From Rhodopseudomonas pentothenatexigens (GTDB taxonomy: Bacteria; Pseudomonadota; Alphaproteobacteria; Rhizobiales; Xanthobacteraceae), in contig NZ_UFQQ01000008.1 in assembly GCF_900218015.1 (NCBI RefSeq), positions 62,001 to 126,000 on the forward strand: 64,000 bases of DNA, given 5' to 3'. Below, one piece after another: positions 51,630 through 61,147 of this stretch. Both the position numbers and the translations under genes were made by a program. The notes beneath the pieces were generated by a model. It was given only the letters and a program-made list of their open reading frames with translations, was not told the DNA's origin and did not search any database. The first letter of the stretch is position 1; each line of letters opens with the position of its first letter.

Positions 51630-52256
51630 TTACTTCCAGGCGAACACCGGCTGCTCCAGCTCGGCGACGCGGGTGACGCGGCCGGCCAGCACTTCGCGAA
51701 ACTGATAGATCAGCGCCGCGGTCGGAGCGTGGATGAAGTCGCCGTCGTAGCGGAACCGAACCACGCGGCGGTCGCTCTCCGGAATCGAGGTGAAGTCGAA
51801 CGCATCCGGCGGCGCAATCTCGCCGAGCCCGACATGATGCACCGAGGCGACTTCGTCCGGATTCGGCGCCAGCGGCCCCGCTGAGGCGGCCCACGCCACC
51901 ACCGGCGTCACCAGATAGCCGGAGCGGGTCGGATAGTCGTCGAGGATACCGAGCACGTCGCCGGCGCGCAGCGCGAGGCCGAGCTCCTCGTGCAATTCCC
52001 GCAGCGCGGTTTCGGGCGCGGTCTCGCCGTCGTCGCAGCGGCCGCCGGGCAGCGCCCATTGATAGGCATGGGAGCGCAGCCGCGGCGAGCGCCGTGTCAG
52101 CAGGAAAGCGGCGCGGCCGTCGTCCGCCGCGACCACCGCGATCGCCACCGCGGCGCGCTTCAATCCGGACGGCGTCAGCCCATGGTCGTGACGCGGAAAA
52201 TCCGCGCAGCGCGCGGCGATCAGGGCTCGGGTGGCGGCGTCGTGCGCGTGGCTCAT
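51630..52256 (-). CDS. NUDIX hydrolase, CoA pyrophosphatase-like
   Basis: A 208-residue NUDIX enzyme. The NUDIX box is GGRCDDGETAPETALRELHEE and the following Leu-Gly-Leu. Just before it, LLTRRSPRLRSHAYQWALPGG resembles the extra motif of CoA diphosphatases (NudL type), so coenzyme A or its derivatives are plausible substrates. The box residues Glu for metal binding are all present. It is divergent from a thioesterase gene, with about 86 bases between the starts, which could also be linked to acyl-CoA. Confidence 0.88.
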   Translation of the reverse strand: MSHAHDAATRALIAARCADFPRHDHGLTPSGLKRAAVAIAVVAADDGRAAFLLTRRSPRLRSHAYQWALPGGRCDDGETAPETALRELHEELGLALRAGDVLGILDDYPTRSGYLVTPVVAWAASAGPLAPNPDEVASVHHVGLGEIAPPDAFDFTSIPESDRRVVRFRYDGDFIHAPTAALIYQFREVLAGRVTRVAELEQPVFAWK

Positions 52257-52342
52257 CCGTCTTGACTACACTGCGCGCCTGACCGAGGAAACCGTCGCCG
52301 CGCCGCAAAAAGATGGGCCATGCGGCGACGGAGAGCCGATCG

Positions 52343-52768
52343 ATGACCGAGACCACCACCGCCCGCAGCATGAAGGCCGACGGCTGGAGCGTGATCCACG
52401 ACGACGGCTTCATCGATCTGGTCGGGCCGCTGTGGCACCGCTGCGTCGACGGCACCCACGAATACGCGATCGCGACCGCGGCCAAGCACCGCAACAAGCG
52501 CGGCATGGTGCAGGGCGGGCTGATGATGACGCTGGCGGACCGCACCTCAGGCATCGCGGCGCGCGATCAGTCCGGCGCGCCGCATCTCGCCACGGTGCAG
52601 ATGGACACGCATTTCGTCGACGCCGCCGAGATCGGCGAGGTGCTGATCTCGCGGCCGCGGGTGGTGCGATCGACGCGCAGCCTGATCTTCACCTCGACCG
52701 AAGTCAGCGTCGACCGCCGCTGCATCATCCTCGCCCACGGCGTGTTCAAGATCGTGCGGCCACGCTGA
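52343..52768 (+). CDS. PaaI/YdiI-type hotdog thioesterase
   Basis: A 141-residue hotdog-fold acyl-CoA thioesterase. The family pattern is HRNKRGMVQGGLMMTLADRTSG, with the HGG-like turn replaced by QGG, and MDTHFVDAAEIGEVL. It should hydrolyse a small or aromatic acyl-CoA. ATG 52343 has GGAGAG about 10 bases upstream; an in-frame ATG at 52313 lacks one. Substrate unknown. Confidence 0.85.
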   Translation: MTETTTARSMKADGWSVIHDDGFIDLVGPLWHRCVDGTHEYAIATAAKHRNKRGMVQGGLMMTLADRTSGIAARDQSGAPHLATVQMDTHFVDAAEIGEVLISRPRVVRSTRSLIFTSTEVSVDRRCIILAHGVFKIVRPR

Positions 52769-52783
52769 CGGCAGCTCCGCGTC

Positions 52784-53530
52784 TCAGGCCGCGCGGCACC
52801 ACCGCGCCAGCGCGGCCAGCGTCACCAGGGCATCGCCCGCGCCGGCGCCGGCAAGATGCCGATACGGCGCGTCCGGCTCGCCGAGATCGCTGAGCACCGC
52901 CAGCGCACCGGGGAAATCGTCGCCCTCGGTATAGAGTCCCGGCGTGACGATGGTGGGCAGCCCGGCGGCGCGCGCGGCGCGCACGCCGTTGGTGGAATCC
53001 TCGAACGCGACGCACGCGGCGGCCGGCAGCTTCAGCGCGTCGAGCACGTAGAGGTAGATGTCGGGCGCAGGCTTCTTGGCGGGGACCACGTCGCCGGCGC
53101 CGACCGCATCGAACAGCGCCATCGCGTCCGGCCCAAGCGAAGACTGCAGCAACGCCTCGACATTCGGCAGGCTGGTGGTGGTGGCGATGCCGAGCTTCAC
53201 GCCCGCCGCTTTCGCCTCACGGATCAGCCGCGCCACGCCCGGGCGCAGCGCCGTGCCGGCGGCGACCAGCGCGGTGTAGCGGTCGGTCTTGGCCCGGTGC
53301 AGGTCGGGTATCCGGTCGGCCACGCGCTCCGCGCCGTCCGGACCAGACTTCAGAAAGTGCGCGATCCGCTCCTTGCCGCCGGTGACGTCGAGCAGCCTGC
53401 GATATAGCGGCTCGTCCCAATGCCACGGCAGTTGCTCGGCCGCGAAGGTGGCGTTGAAGGCCTGACGGTGGAGCTCTTCGGTTTCAGCCAGGGTACCGTC
53501 GACGTCGAATATCAGCGCAGATGGTATCAT
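52784..53530 (-). CDS. HAD-superfamily phosphatase, CbbY-like
   Basis: A 248-residue HAD hydrolase with the nucleophile Asp9 and acid/base Asp11 in IFDVDGTLAETEELH, the Thr/Ser motif IATTTSLPN, the Lys in VPAKKPAPDIYLY and the acidic motif FEDSTNGVRAA. It is nearest to CbbY, which dephosphorylates xylulose-1,5-bisphosphate, a RuBisCO inhibitor, in phototrophs. No cbb genes are present here, so the physiological substrate is open. The ATG at 53530 begins the family's usual start; the upstream codons are unlike any domain. Confidence 0.88.
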   Translation of the reverse strand: MIPSALIFDVDGTLAETEELHRQAFNATFAAEQLPWHWDEPLYRRLLDVTGGKERIAHFLKSGPDGAERVADRIPDLHRAKTDRYTALVAAGTALRPGVARLIREAKAAGVKLGIATTTSLPNVEALLQSSLGPDAMALFDAVGAGDVVPAKKPAPDIYLYVLDALKLPAAACVAFEDSTNGVRAARAAGLPTIVTPGLYTEGDDFPGALAVLSDLGEPDAPYRHLAGAGAGDALVTLAALARWCRAA

Positions 53531-53645
53531 AAAACCTATCCACTCTCGGACTGTTCGCAGCGTCCAAAAAATGAACACAAAACGGGCCTGACAATGACTT
53601 GGGCAAGGTGTAAAGCAAACTTTACAATCATCATCAAGCACCCCA

Positions 53646-53798
53646 ATGTCAGAGATCGAATACGACCATTCTGCCCAGCGTCGCTGCTCGAAGTGCGGCG
53701 GCGAAATGAAGCTGATCGGCCGCTTGCCGCGCCGGCCGCAGCATCCCGCACGCACCGTGTTTCGCTGCTCCGCCTGCGACGACGTCGTGCAGGAATAG
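53646..53798 (+). CDS. Tiny zinc-ribbon protein (50 residues)
   Basis: A short gene encoding MSEIEYDHSAQRCSKCGGE near the start, a linker rich in Arg and Pro, and FRCSACDDVVQE at the end. Two Cys-x2-Cys pairs (CSKC and CSAC) suggest one zinc ribbon. Codon usage is like that of its neighbours. It converges with the receiver gene at 53807, eight bases beyond. Function unknown; such ribbons bind nucleic acid or proteins. Confidence 0.7.
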   Translation: MSEIEYDHSAQRRCSKCGGEMKLIGRLPRRPQHPARTVFRCSACDDVVQE

Positions 53799-53806
53799 AC
53801 AGCCGC

Positions 53807-54196
53807 TCATTCGGAAGCCGGGCCGCCCCGCGCCAGCGCGGCCTCCATCAGCGTTTGCAATTGTTTGGCGGTGAACGGCTTGGCCAGGCAATACACGCCG
53901 TTCTGAACCGTCATGCCCTCGCGCTCCAGCATCGTCGCATCGAATTCCGGCAGGCTGCCGCTGATCACGATGATCGGCAGCGCCGGCCGCGCCGCCCGCA
54001 CCGCCGCCAGCACGCTCATGTCCTGAACCTTGGGCAGGCTGAGATCGATCAGCGCCAGCGCCGGATCGCTGCGAGACAGCCAATCGAGCGCCGCAGCCCC
54101 GCTGTCGCATACCGTCACCTGATGCCCGGCCTTGCCCAGCACCAGGGTCAGCACCGTGCGCACCGCCGGCTCGTCGTCGACGACCAGCACCTCCAT
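53807..54196 (-). CDS. Single-domain response regulator
   Basis: A 129-residue receiver domain: acidic pair Asp7/Asp8 (VVDDEP), phosphoacceptor Asp51 (ALIDLSLPK), Ser79 (VISGS) and Lys106 (CLAKPF). It has no output domain. A membrane histidine kinase gene lies 387 bases upstream on the same strand and is the most likely partner. ATG 54196 has a GAGGTGG site immediately upstream. Confidence 0.9.
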   Translation of the reverse strand: MEVLVVDDEPAVRTVLTLVLGKAGHQVTVCDSGAAALDWLSRSDPALALIDLSLPKVQDMSVLAAVRAARPALPIIVISGSLPEFDATMLEREGMTVQNGVYCLAKPFTAKQLQTLMEAALARGGPASE

Positions 54197-54583
54197 CACC
54201 ACCTCTCGGCTGGCGTTAGGACCGTGAGCGCCGCGACGCGGAACAAGGATCGGCTGTGACGGTGTCAGATTGCTGCAGTTCGCGAAACCAGCGCAACTGG
54301 TAACGCTACGAGCGAAGGCAGCCGTCTGCACGGAGCGAAACGTCATCCACTCCGGAGCTGAGGGCGGACGTTGTCGCCCGCCGCCGGCCGACTGAGACGC
54401 GCTGATTGCAGCGTGATCTCCATCAGGTCGCGCGCAACCACGAGCGGGCCGTTGTAGCGCGTCCTGAGGTCCTGCATCCCGGCCGTACACGCTCATCGCG
54501 CAATCCATCGGCGCGCTTCAACTCGTCGCCACGCGCCGTCTTTCGGAACGAGTCCTGCTATGCGGTGCGTGCGAAGTGGCTCA
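54197..54583. other. Gap between kinase and receiver genes, no gene seen
   Basis: These 387 bases show no convincing gene, repeat family or terminator. A separate promoter for the receiver gene may lie here. Confidence 0.4.
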
Positions 54584-56071
54584 TCATGAGGGCGACGTGG
54601 TCGGCAGATCAATCTGAAACGCGGCGCCGCGCTCGCGGCCGATCAGTTCGATCGTGCCGCCGAGCGTCGAGGCCACGAGGTTGAAGGCGATGTGCAGACC
54701 GAGGCCGATGCTGCCGCCGTCGCGTTTGGTCGTGAAGAACGGCTCGAAGATCCGTTCGGCGAGATCGGCCGGGATGCCGACGCCGTCGTCGGCCAGCGTG
54801 ATCCGGACCCGGTCCGGCGCGATCCGCGCGGCCTCGACGTGCAGCACGCCCTCGGCATCGCCCGGGTAAGCGTGGATCGCCGCGTTGAAGGCGAGGATGC
54901 CGAGCACCTGACCGAGCGCGCCGGGGCGGCTGATCAAGGTGATCCCTTCCGGCACGTTCAGCTCGACCGTGAGGCCGCGGCGCGACAGCAGCGGCCTCAG
55001 TTTGTCGAAGCTGGCGGACAGCCAGCCGCGCAGCTCGAACCCCTCACGCTGCTCGTTGGCCTGATCGACCGCGACCTGCTTGAAGGCGTGGATCATCTCG
55101 GAGGCGCGCAGCAGGTTCTGCTGCGTCATTTGCAGTCCTTCGTCGAGCCGGCCGATGCCGCGGGTCAGATCGGAGCGCCGCACCGCGCCGCCGTCGAGGG
55201 CGCGGGTGAGGCCACGGACATCGGCCTGCATCGCGGTCGAGGTCGTCAGCGCCAGCCCGATCGGCGTGCTGACCTCGTGGCCGATGCCGGCGACGAGTTG
55301 CCCCAGCGCCGCCAGCTTCTCGGCCTGCACCAGATGCGCCTGGGTGGCACGGAGCTCACGCAGCGATGCTTCCGACCGCGCGGTCTCGCGCTGCAGCGCC
55401 TCGGTGGTAGCGAACTGCCGGCGCGCCCGATGTTCGCGGGCGCCGATCGCGTACAGCGACAGCAGATAGGAATTGCCGATCAGGAAGTGATTGATGAAGC
55501 CGAGCCCGGGCGACATTTCCGGCGCCAACCGCTCCGCGAAGGCGAAGGCCAGCCAGGTCGTCACGCAGAACACCAGCAGCGAGCCGATCCGCAGCGGCAG
55601 CATGGTCGAGACGAACAGGATGACGATGATCATCCCGGCGGAGGCGTAGGTGAAGCCGGACGGCAGCACCAGATACACCGACGGCAGCACGCAGCCCGGG
55701 ATCACGCAGTACAGCAGCAGGATGGTCTCGGCCCAGCGCCGCACCGCCCCGAGCAGCAGCGTCAGCGGCAACAGCACCAACACCGCCGTGCCGCCGCGGA
55801 TCGCCAGCGTGATCGGCACGACCTCCGGGTACAGCATCCAGTCCCAGAAAGTGTAGCCCGCATAGGTCAGCGCGCCGAGCAGCATCGCCGCCTGGGTCCA
55901 GCCGATCTGGGACCGGACGTAGCTGTCGACGAAGCGGCGCTCTTCCGCCGGATCGTCGAACCGCAGGCCGGCGGCCTTCAACAGATCGTGGAGCCACTGA
56001 CGGCGCGGCACCGCCGCGGTCACGACGGGGAGCGGCGCTGCACGGCTGTCGGATCGTTCGCTCGATGACAT
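54584..56071 (-). CDS. Membrane-bound sensor histidine kinase
   Basis: A 495-residue kinase. The N-terminal 210 residues carry about five or six membrane segments (about 58-76, 83-108, 113-135, 142-158, 160-180, 188-210). A coiled linker (ARRQFATTEALQRETARSEA) leads to the phosphoacceptor His265 (GIGHEVSTPIG), and the ATPase domain has NAAIHAY, DDGVGIPADLAERIFEPFFTTK and GLGLHIAFNLV. The His-box is of the HEVSTP/HEINTP type. It probably senses a membrane or lipophilic signal. Downstream receiver 53807-54196 may be its target. ATG 56071 begins MSSSERSD; upstream codons in frame are rich in Arg and unlikely. Confidence 0.9.
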   Translation of the reverse strand: MSSSERSDSRAAPLPVVTAAVPRRQWLHDLLKAAGLRFDDPAEERRFVDSYVRSQIGWTQAAMLLGALTYAGYTFWDWMLYPEVVPITLAIRGGTAVLVLLPLTLLLGAVRRWAETILLLYCVIPGCVLPSVYLVLPSGFTYASAGMIIVILFVSTMLPLRIGSLLVFCVTTWLAFAFAERLAPEMSPGLGFINHFLIGNSYLLSLYAIGAREHRARRQFATTEALQRETARSEASLRELRATQAHLVQAEKLAALGQLVAGIGHEVSTPIGLALTTSTAMQADVRGLTRALDGGAVRRSDLTRGIGRLDEGLQMTQQNLLRASEMIHAFKQVAVDQANEQREGFELRGWLSASFDKLRPLLSRRGLTVELNVPEGITLISRPGALGQVLGILAFNAAIHAYPGDAEGVLHVEAARIAPDRVRITLADDGVGIPADLAERIFEPFFTTKRDGGSIGLGLHIAFNLVASTLGGTIELIGRERGAAFQIDLPTTSPS

Positions 56072-56242
56072 CAAGGATGCACAACGGAACCGCCGTCCAC
56101 CGACGGCACACAGCGACCCGCGCGAAGCCACATAAATTCACGCTCCGCGCGCTCGTCTCAGCGGTATCATCCGGCGCAAGGCCAATGCAAGCAAACGGAC
56201 CGGCGGAGGTCTGTGCGGGCGAGTCGAGGCTTACAGGAGAGA

Positions 56243-56318
56243 TGGTGCCCAGGGGCGGGATCGAACCACCGACACTGCGATTTTCAGTCGCATGCTCTAC
56301 CAACTGAGCTACCTGGGC
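56243..56318 (-). tRNA. tRNA-Phe (anticodon GAA)
   Basis: The 76-base sequence reads GCCCAGGTAGCTCAGTTGGT at the 5' end, has the anticodon GAA in CTGAAAA, the T-loop GGTTCGATCCC and an encoded 3' CCA. The acceptor stem GCCCAGG/CCTGGGC is perfect. It lies downstream of maf-yacG on the same strand, as in other Rhizobiales, and has its own promoter. Confidence 0.97.
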
Positions 56319-56353
56319 GTCGTCCGACCGGCGCGAAGCCGGGGGAGCGCCGG

Positions 56354-56382
56354 GTTATAGTCAGACACGGCGGCGCTGTCCA
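56354..56382 (-). promoter_or_regulatory. Promoter of tRNA-Phe
   Basis: TGGACA (56377-56382), a 17-base spacer and TATAAC (56354-56359). The start would fall near 56347, giving a 5' leader of about 28 bases before the mature tRNA. Confidence 0.7.
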
Positions 56383-56451
56383 CCCGTCGGGACGGGGTTT
56401 TGCCGGGGAAAATTTCACCGGATCGTCCCAGGCTCCGGCCGGAATCGCGGC

Positions 56452-56634
56452 TCAATCGTCTTCGTCGTCGGCGGGCCGGCCGGGAATGGCATAGGCGCCG
56501 GACAGCCAGCGATTGAGGTCGACGTCGCGGCAGCGCTCGCTGCAGAACGGGTGCGATGCGGCGGTCGCCGGCTTGCCGCACACCGGGCAGGGTTTGGCGC
56601 CATTCCGCTTCGGCTGCGCCGTATCAGCCGGCAT
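56452..56634 (-). CDS. yacG: DNA gyrase inhibitor YacG-like zinc protein
   Basis: A 60-residue zinc protein with Cys-x2-Cys (CPVCGKPA) and Cys-x3-Cys ([15 protein letters not shown]), the YacG pattern. E. coli YacG binds and inhibits GyrB. The C-terminal tail ends in a run of acidic residues (ADDEDD). It overlaps the end of maf. ATG 56634 is preferred for size, but an in-frame ATG at 56646 gives 64 residues, and neither has a clear ribosome site, suggesting coupled translation with maf. Confidence 0.9.
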   Translation of the reverse strand: MPADTAQPKRNGAKPCPVCGKPATAASHPFCSERCRDVDLNRWLSGAYAIPGRPADDEDD

Positions 56635-57247
56635 TGAGCCAGCCATGGCGGATCGGGAAGCCCTCGCCGCCGAGCAGCGAAATCGTCTCGTACAGCGGCA
56701 GCCCGACCACATTGGTGTAGGAGCCGACCAGCTTGACCACGAACGAGCCGGCGATGCCCTGCACCGCGTAGCCGCCGGCCTTGCCGCGCCATTCGCCGGA
56801 ACCGACGTAGCCGGAGATGTCCTCCTCCGACAGCCGCTTGAACCGGACCCGGGTTTCGACCAGGCGCTGGCGGAACGCCTCCTTCGGCGTGACCAGGCAG
56901 ACGGCGGTATAGACGCGGTGATTGCGGCCCGACAGCAGCCGCAGGCACTGCGAGGCTTCGTCGATCAGCTCGGCCTTCGGCAGGATACGGCGGCCGACCG
57001 CCACCACGGTGTCGGCGGCGAGCAGATACGAGCCGCGCAGGTCGTCGTCGAGCTGGATCGATTGCAGCGCCGCCTCGGCCTTGGCGCGCGCCAGCCGGTT
57101 GGCGCAGGCGCGCGGCAGCTCGCCGCGCTTCGGCGTCTCGTCGACATCCGCCGGCCGCAGCGCGTCAGGCTCGATCCCGGCCTGGTTGAGCAGCGCGAGC
57201 CGTCGCGGCGAGCCGGAGGCGAGAACGAGTTTGGGACGGCCGAGCAT
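56624..57247 (-). CDS. maf: Maf-family nucleotide pyrophosphatase
   Basis: A 207-residue Maf/YhdE-type house-cleaning pyrophosphatase acting on non-canonical or pyrimidine nucleotides. Family marks are [14 protein letters not shown] at the start, ADTVVAVG, the segment [25 protein letters not shown]-like split motifs, and [16 protein letters not shown] 57247 gives the standard start; codons upstream extend without matches. It is followed by overlapping yacG and then tRNA-Phe. In relatives infA precedes it, but here an AAA ATPase gene does. Confidence 0.93.
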   Translation of the reverse strand: MLGRPKLVLASGSPRRLALLNQAGIEPDALRPADVDETPKRGELPRACANRLARAKAEAALQSIQLDDDLRGSYLLAADTVVAVGRRILPKAELIDEASQCLRLLSGRNHRVYTAVCLVTPKEAFRQRLVETRVRFKRLSEEDISGYVGSGEWRGKAGGYAVQGIAGSFVVKLVGSYTNVVGLPLYETISLLGGEGFPIRHGWLNAG

Positions 57248-57341
57248 GCGGAACTTTGATTCGGGCGGGTGGCGGGAGAGCGCGCGGAACCTATCGGAAG
57301 GCGCGTGCCGGGACAACAGGCCCGGGCACAGAGCAGGACAG

Positions 57342-58508
57342 TCAACGCGCCGGCCAGTTCCAGGACGGGCGCTCGCCGTCGCGGACCAGCGTCTCGCTCA
57401 GCTCTTTCTCGAGGACAATCTCGCGACTGTCGGCCTCGCGGCGCAGCGCAGATACCAGTCCGTCGGCATGCGACACCACGACGATCTGCGAGCGTGTCGC
57501 GGCTGCTGCGATCAGCCGGGCAAGCGGCGCAAGCAGATCGGGGTGCAGGCTGGATTCGGGCTCGTTGAGGATCATCAGCTCAGGCGGCCGCGGCGACAGT
57601 AACGCGGCGACCAGCAGCAGATAGCGCAGCGTGCCGTCGGACAACTCTGCGGCTTTTAGCGGCCGTAGCAGGCCGTGCTGCTCCATCGCCAGTTCAAAAT
57701 AACCGTCGGCCTCGGACACCTCCAGGCGCGCGCGCGGAAAGGCATCGTCGATGGTGGCCGCGAGCGCCTCGTGATCGCCGATCTCCAGAATGGTCTGAAT
57801 CGCCGCGGCCAGATCGGCACCGTCGCCACCGAGCACCGGCGTGCGGGTGCCGATCTGCGGCCGCCGCGCCGGGGCGTCGCGATCGGTGCGGAGCTGATCA
57901 TAGAACCGCCAGTCCCGCATCCGGTCGCGCAGCAGCAACAGTTCGAGCGCTTCGCGCGGATCCGCGCCGTGGGTCATTATGCTGTCGGCGGGGCTCAGCG
58001 ACCGATACACCTCGCGCCACTGGCCGCCGTCATCGCGCACCCGCACGAACGGTCCGCGCCGTTCGGCAAACGCGTTGGCGCGGCCGAGCAGTTCGCCGGC
58101 CCACACGCTCTCGACCTTGATCTCCGGATCACGCGTGAACCTCGACGCGCGCGGCCCATCCGGCGGCGGCGGCAGGCCGAGATCTATCGCGTAGCCGTAA
58201 TCCGGACCGGCGAAACCGAGCTTGAGCGCGATGCGGTTGCTGCGCGTCGTGCCCTGCACCGGATGAACGCCGCGCTTCATCGTGCGCGACAGCGTCTCGG
58301 GCCCGGCCCACAGCGTCGACGGCAAGCCACCCTCGCCGGCCAGCGATTGAATGACCCGCCCCTGCGCGATCTCGGCGAGCAGCCGCAACGCGCGATACAG
58401 GCTCGACTTGCCGGTTCCGTTCGCCCCGGTGACGACATTGAGCGGCCCGAGCGACAGCCGCACGTCGCGCAGCGATCGGTAGCCCGAAACAGCAAGTCGC
58501 GTGATCAT
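57342..58508 (-). CDS. AAA-type ATPase (RecF/OLD-like, AAA_21)
   Basis: A 388-residue ATPase. Walker A is [13 protein letters not shown] (28-40) after the typical start [16 protein letters not shown]; the signature region is [16 protein letters not shown] and Walker [18 protein letters not shown], with [10 protein letters not shown] as the switch. The middle (about 70-260) lacks the long coiled coil of SMC proteins. Stand-alone members of this group occur in defence systems or as predicted repair proteins; no TOPRIM or nuclease domain is visible and no partner gene is adjacent. It sits inside an otherwise conserved housekeeping block. Confidence 0.88.
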   Translation of the reverse strand: MITRLAVSGYRSLRDVRLSLGPLNVVTGANGTGKSSLYRALRLLAEIAQGRVIQSLAGEGGLPSTLWAGPETLSRTMKRGVHPVQGTTRSNRIALKLGFAGPDYGYAIDLGLPPPPDGPRASRFTRDPEIKVESVWAGELLGRANAFAERRGPFVRVRDDGGQWREVYRSLSPADSIMTHGADPREALELLLLRDRMRDWRFYDQLRTDRDAPARRPQIGTRTPVLGGDGADLAAAIQTILEIGDHEALAATIDDAFPRARLEVSEADGYFELAMEQHGLLRPLKAAELSDGTLRYLLLVAALLSPRPPELMILNEPESSLHPDLLAPLARLIAAAATRSQIVVVSHADGLVSALRREADSREIVLEKELSETLVRDGERPSWNWPAR

Positions 58509-58635
58509 TGCGATTTCCGAACGTGTACTCACGCTTGATGGATAGCAGATGCCGAGCGAGCGGCCAAAGCATGGAGCCGCGGCCTGCGACATGGGCGATC
58601 TTCTCCTTGCATGCTTGCGCCCCTCCGCCGCGGAA

Positions 58636-58751
58636 CGTCTTTCCGGGGCGCTCGCGCAGCGAGCGAACCCGGAAGCTCGATGTGCAGGAGGCCGTGATCC
58701 ACAAGCTCGGGATTCCGGGTTCGCGCCTGGCGGCGCGCCCCGGAATGACAG
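58636..58751. repeat. Palindromic intergenic element, GTCATTCCGGGG family
   Basis: CTTTCCGGGGCGCTCGCGC at the left and CGCGCCCCGGAATGACAG at the right, with GCGAACCCGGAA / GATTCCGGGTTCGC inside. A middle segment of about 30 bases makes it longer than its two relatives at 13929 and 25021. It makes up much of the gap from 58509 to 58837, where I see no gene. Confidence 0.8.
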
Positions 58752-58837
58752 ACGTGAAAAGGCGTGGTTAATCCATGCTCAGTGCGAAACAGCGCAAGGC
58801 GAGGAACGTTTGACCGGAACAGATCACCGGCTCACAA

Positions 58838-59311
58838 CTACTCGTTCCCCCCGCTGTGGCGGCCGAAGCGTTTGTAGATGCGTTGCATCAGGGAGTCGGC
58901 GACTTCGCGGTAGGCGGCGAGTTTCTGCTCGCGGTTGCCTTCGGTCCCGGTGGGGTCGTAGGTCGGCCAGTATTCGACATCGATCGCGTGGGTGCGGGTC
59001 AGTTCCAACGCCTTGTGATGCGCTTCCGGCGACAGCGTGACGATCAGGTCGAAATTCAGGCCTTCGTAATCGTCGAGCTGTTCGAAGGTGGTCGGCTTGT
59101 GCTTGGAGATGTCGAGGCCGCGCTCGGCCATCACCGCCACGGTGAATGGATCGAGTTCGTGAGTCTTCACGCCGGCGGAGCGCACATACATCGTGCGCGG
59201 CGCGATGCCGCGCAGCATCGCCTCCGCCATCGGCGAGCGCACGCTGTTCATGCCGCAGGCGAACAGCACCGCGTGCGGCAGGCCGGTCCGCGACGGCGGC
59301 GTCATCACCAT
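58838..59311 (-). CDS. Low-molecular-weight phosphatase / arsenate reductase-like protein
   Basis: A 157-residue protein of the low-molecular-weight tyrosine phosphatase fold. The phosphate loop Cys19-x5-Arg25 is CGMNSVRSPMAE, and the Asp general acid is in WPTYDPTG. Whether it acts on phosphotyrosine, another phosphoester or arsenate cannot be told. It is part of the conserved Rhizobiales block between UPF0262 and maf. ATG 59311 is followed by another in-frame ATG two codons later (59305), and either could be used. Confidence 0.88.
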   Translation of the reverse strand: MVMTPPSRTGLPHAVLFACGMNSVRSPMAEAMLRGIAPRTMYVRSAGVKTHELDPFTVAVMAERGLDISKHKPTTFEQLDDYEGLNFDLIVTLSPEAHHKALELTRTHAIDVEYWPTYDPTGTEGNREQKLAAYREVADSLMQRIYKRFGRHSGGNE

Positions 59312-59363
59312 CGTCCGCCGCCGCTCGGCCCACGCCAGGTTGCCCTGCGCGCGCCGCGCATCG

Positions 59364-59855
59364 TCAGCCCTTCCAGTGCAGCACGGAGATCAGGGTGAAC
59401 AGCCGGCGCGCGGTCTCGAAATCGATCCGCACCTTGCCGGCCAGCCGCTCCTGCAGCGTGCGCGAGCCTTCGTCGTGGATGCCGCGGCGGCCCATGTCGA
59501 TGGCTTCGATCTTGTCGGGCGTGGCGGTCCGGATCGCCTGATAGTAGCTGTCGCAGATCATGAAGTAGTCCTTCACGATGCGGCGGAACGGCGTCAGCGA
59601 CAGCAGATGCGTGATCACCGGCGCGCCGTCTTCGCGGCGGATGTCGAACATCAGCCGGTTGCCGGTGATGCCGATGTGCAGCGTGAACGGCCCCTCGCCC
59701 GCGCCCTCCGGCGCGAACAGATTCTTCTCGACCAGATCGTAGATCGCGATCGCGCGCTCGTGCTCGATGTCCGGTCCCGAACGCCCGATCGATTCCTCGT
59801 CGAGCGTCACCGCGACGATGCGATTGTTGGAATCGTCTGGTTCCGGATTGCTCAT
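59364..59855 (-). CDS. UPF0262 family protein
   Basis: A 163-residue protein of the alphaproteobacterial UPF0262 family: [21 protein letters not shown], then [37 protein letters not shown] and [13 protein letters not shown]. Function unknown. It starts inside the last codons of hisD (ATGA overlap), which supports translational coupling in the murA-to-maf block. Confidence 0.93.
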   Translation of the reverse strand: MSNPEPDDSNNRIVAVTLDEESIGRSGPDIEHERAIAIYDLVEKNLFAPEGAGEGPFTLHIGITGNRLMFDIRREDGAPVITHLLSLTPFRRIVKDYFMICDSYYQAIRTATPDKIEAIDMGRRGIHDEGSRTLQERLAGKVRIDFETARRLFTLISVLHWKG

Positions 59856-61147
59856 CGCTGGTTCAGACGCAGTCCCACCGATCGCGCATGCGCGTCCAAT
59901 CCTTCGGCGTTGCCGAGCGCCATCGCGGCCGGGCCGAGCGCGGCGAGCTGCTCGGGGCCGCATTTCAGGATCGAGGTGCGCTTCATGAAGTCGAGCACGC
60001 CGAGCCCGGACGAGAACCGCGCCGACCGCGCGGTCGGCAATACGTGGTTGGAGCCGCCGACATAGTCGCCGATCGCTTCCGGGGTGTGGCCGCCGAGGAA
60101 GATCGCGCCGGCATTGCGGACCTTGGCGGCGAACGCTTCCGGATCGGCGGTCATGATCTCGAGATGCTCGGCCGCGATTGCATTGGCGAGCGCCACCGCA
60201 TCGTCGAGCCTGGCGACCTTGATGATGGCACCGAACTCGTCCCACGAGGCGCGCGCGATCTTGGCGCGCGACAGCGTGATGAGCTGCGACGCCACCGCGC
60301 GTTCGACATCGGCGGCGAGCACCGCGCTGTCGGTGATCAGAATCGACTGCGCGTTGGCGTCGTGCTCGGCCTGGGCCAGCAGATCGGCGGCGATCCAGTC
60401 CGGATTGGCGGTCTTGTCGGCGACCACCACGACTTCCGACGGGCCGGCGATCATGTCGATGCCGACACGGCCGAACACCAGCCGTTTGGCGGCGGCGACG
60501 TAGGCGTTGCCGGGGCCGACGATCTTGGCGACCGGCTGGATCGTCGCAGTCCCGTAGGCCAGCGCCGCCACCGCCTGGGCGCCGCCGATGCGGTAGATCT
60601 CGGTGGCGCCGCCGAGCTGCGCTGCCGCCAGCACCAGCGGATTGAGGGTGCCGCCCGGCGACGGCACCACCATCACCACGCGCTCGACGCCGGCGACCTT
60701 GGCCGGAATCGCATTCATCAGCACCGACGATGGATAGGCCGCGGTACCGCCAGGCACGTACAGGCCGACTGCCTCGATCGCGCTCCAGCGCCAGCCGAGC
60801 TCGACGCCGAGCGGATCGGTGAAGCGATCGTCCTTCGGCAATTGCCGCCGGTGGAAGAACTCGATGCGGTCACGCGCCAGCTTCAGCGCCTCGATGGTCG
60901 CCGGATCGCACGCCTTGACGGCGTCCTCGACCTCGGCCTCGCCGATCCGCATCCCGGCGGCATCCAGCGTCAGCCGGTCGAACTTCTCGGTGGCTTCGAG
61001 CAGCGCAGCGTCGCCACGTTGCGCGACGTCATCGACGATCGCCCGCGTAGCGGTCTCGATATCCGCCGCCACCTCCCGCTTCATCGCCAGGAAGGCTTTG
61101 AACTTGGACGCGAAATCGGTGGTGGCGTTATCCAGGCGAATGGGCAT
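59852..61147 (-). CDS. hisD: Histidinol dehydrogenase
   Basis: A 431-residue enzyme that oxidises histidinol to histidine in two NAD-linked steps. Family patterns are [67 protein letters not shown] and [17 protein letters not shown], which include the zinc and catalytic His residues. ATG 61147 ([11 protein letters not shown]) starts the normal N-terminus; an upstream ATG at 61219 adds 24 odd residues. Other his genes are not here, as is usual in Rhizobiales. Confidence 0.96.
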   Translation of the reverse strand: MPIRLDNATTDFASKFKAFLAMKREVAADIETATRAIVDDVAQRGDAALLEATEKFDRLTLDAAGMRIGEAEVEDAVKACDPATIEALKLARDRIEFFHRRQLPKDDRFTDPLGVELGWRWSAIEAVGLYVPGGTAAYPSSVLMNAIPAKVAGVERVVMVVPSPGGTLNPLVLAAAQLGGATEIYRIGGAQAVAALAYGTATIQPVAKIVGPGNAYVAAAKRLVFGRVGIDMIAGPSEVVVVADKTANPDWIAADLLAQAEHDANAQSILITDSAVLAADVERAVASQLITLSRAKIARASWDEFGAIIKVARLDDAVALANAIAAEHLEIMTADPEAFAAKVRNAGAIFLGGHTPEAIGDYVGGSNHVLPTARSARFSSGLGVLDFMKRTSILKCGPEQLAALGPAAMALGNAEGLDAHARSVGLRLNQR

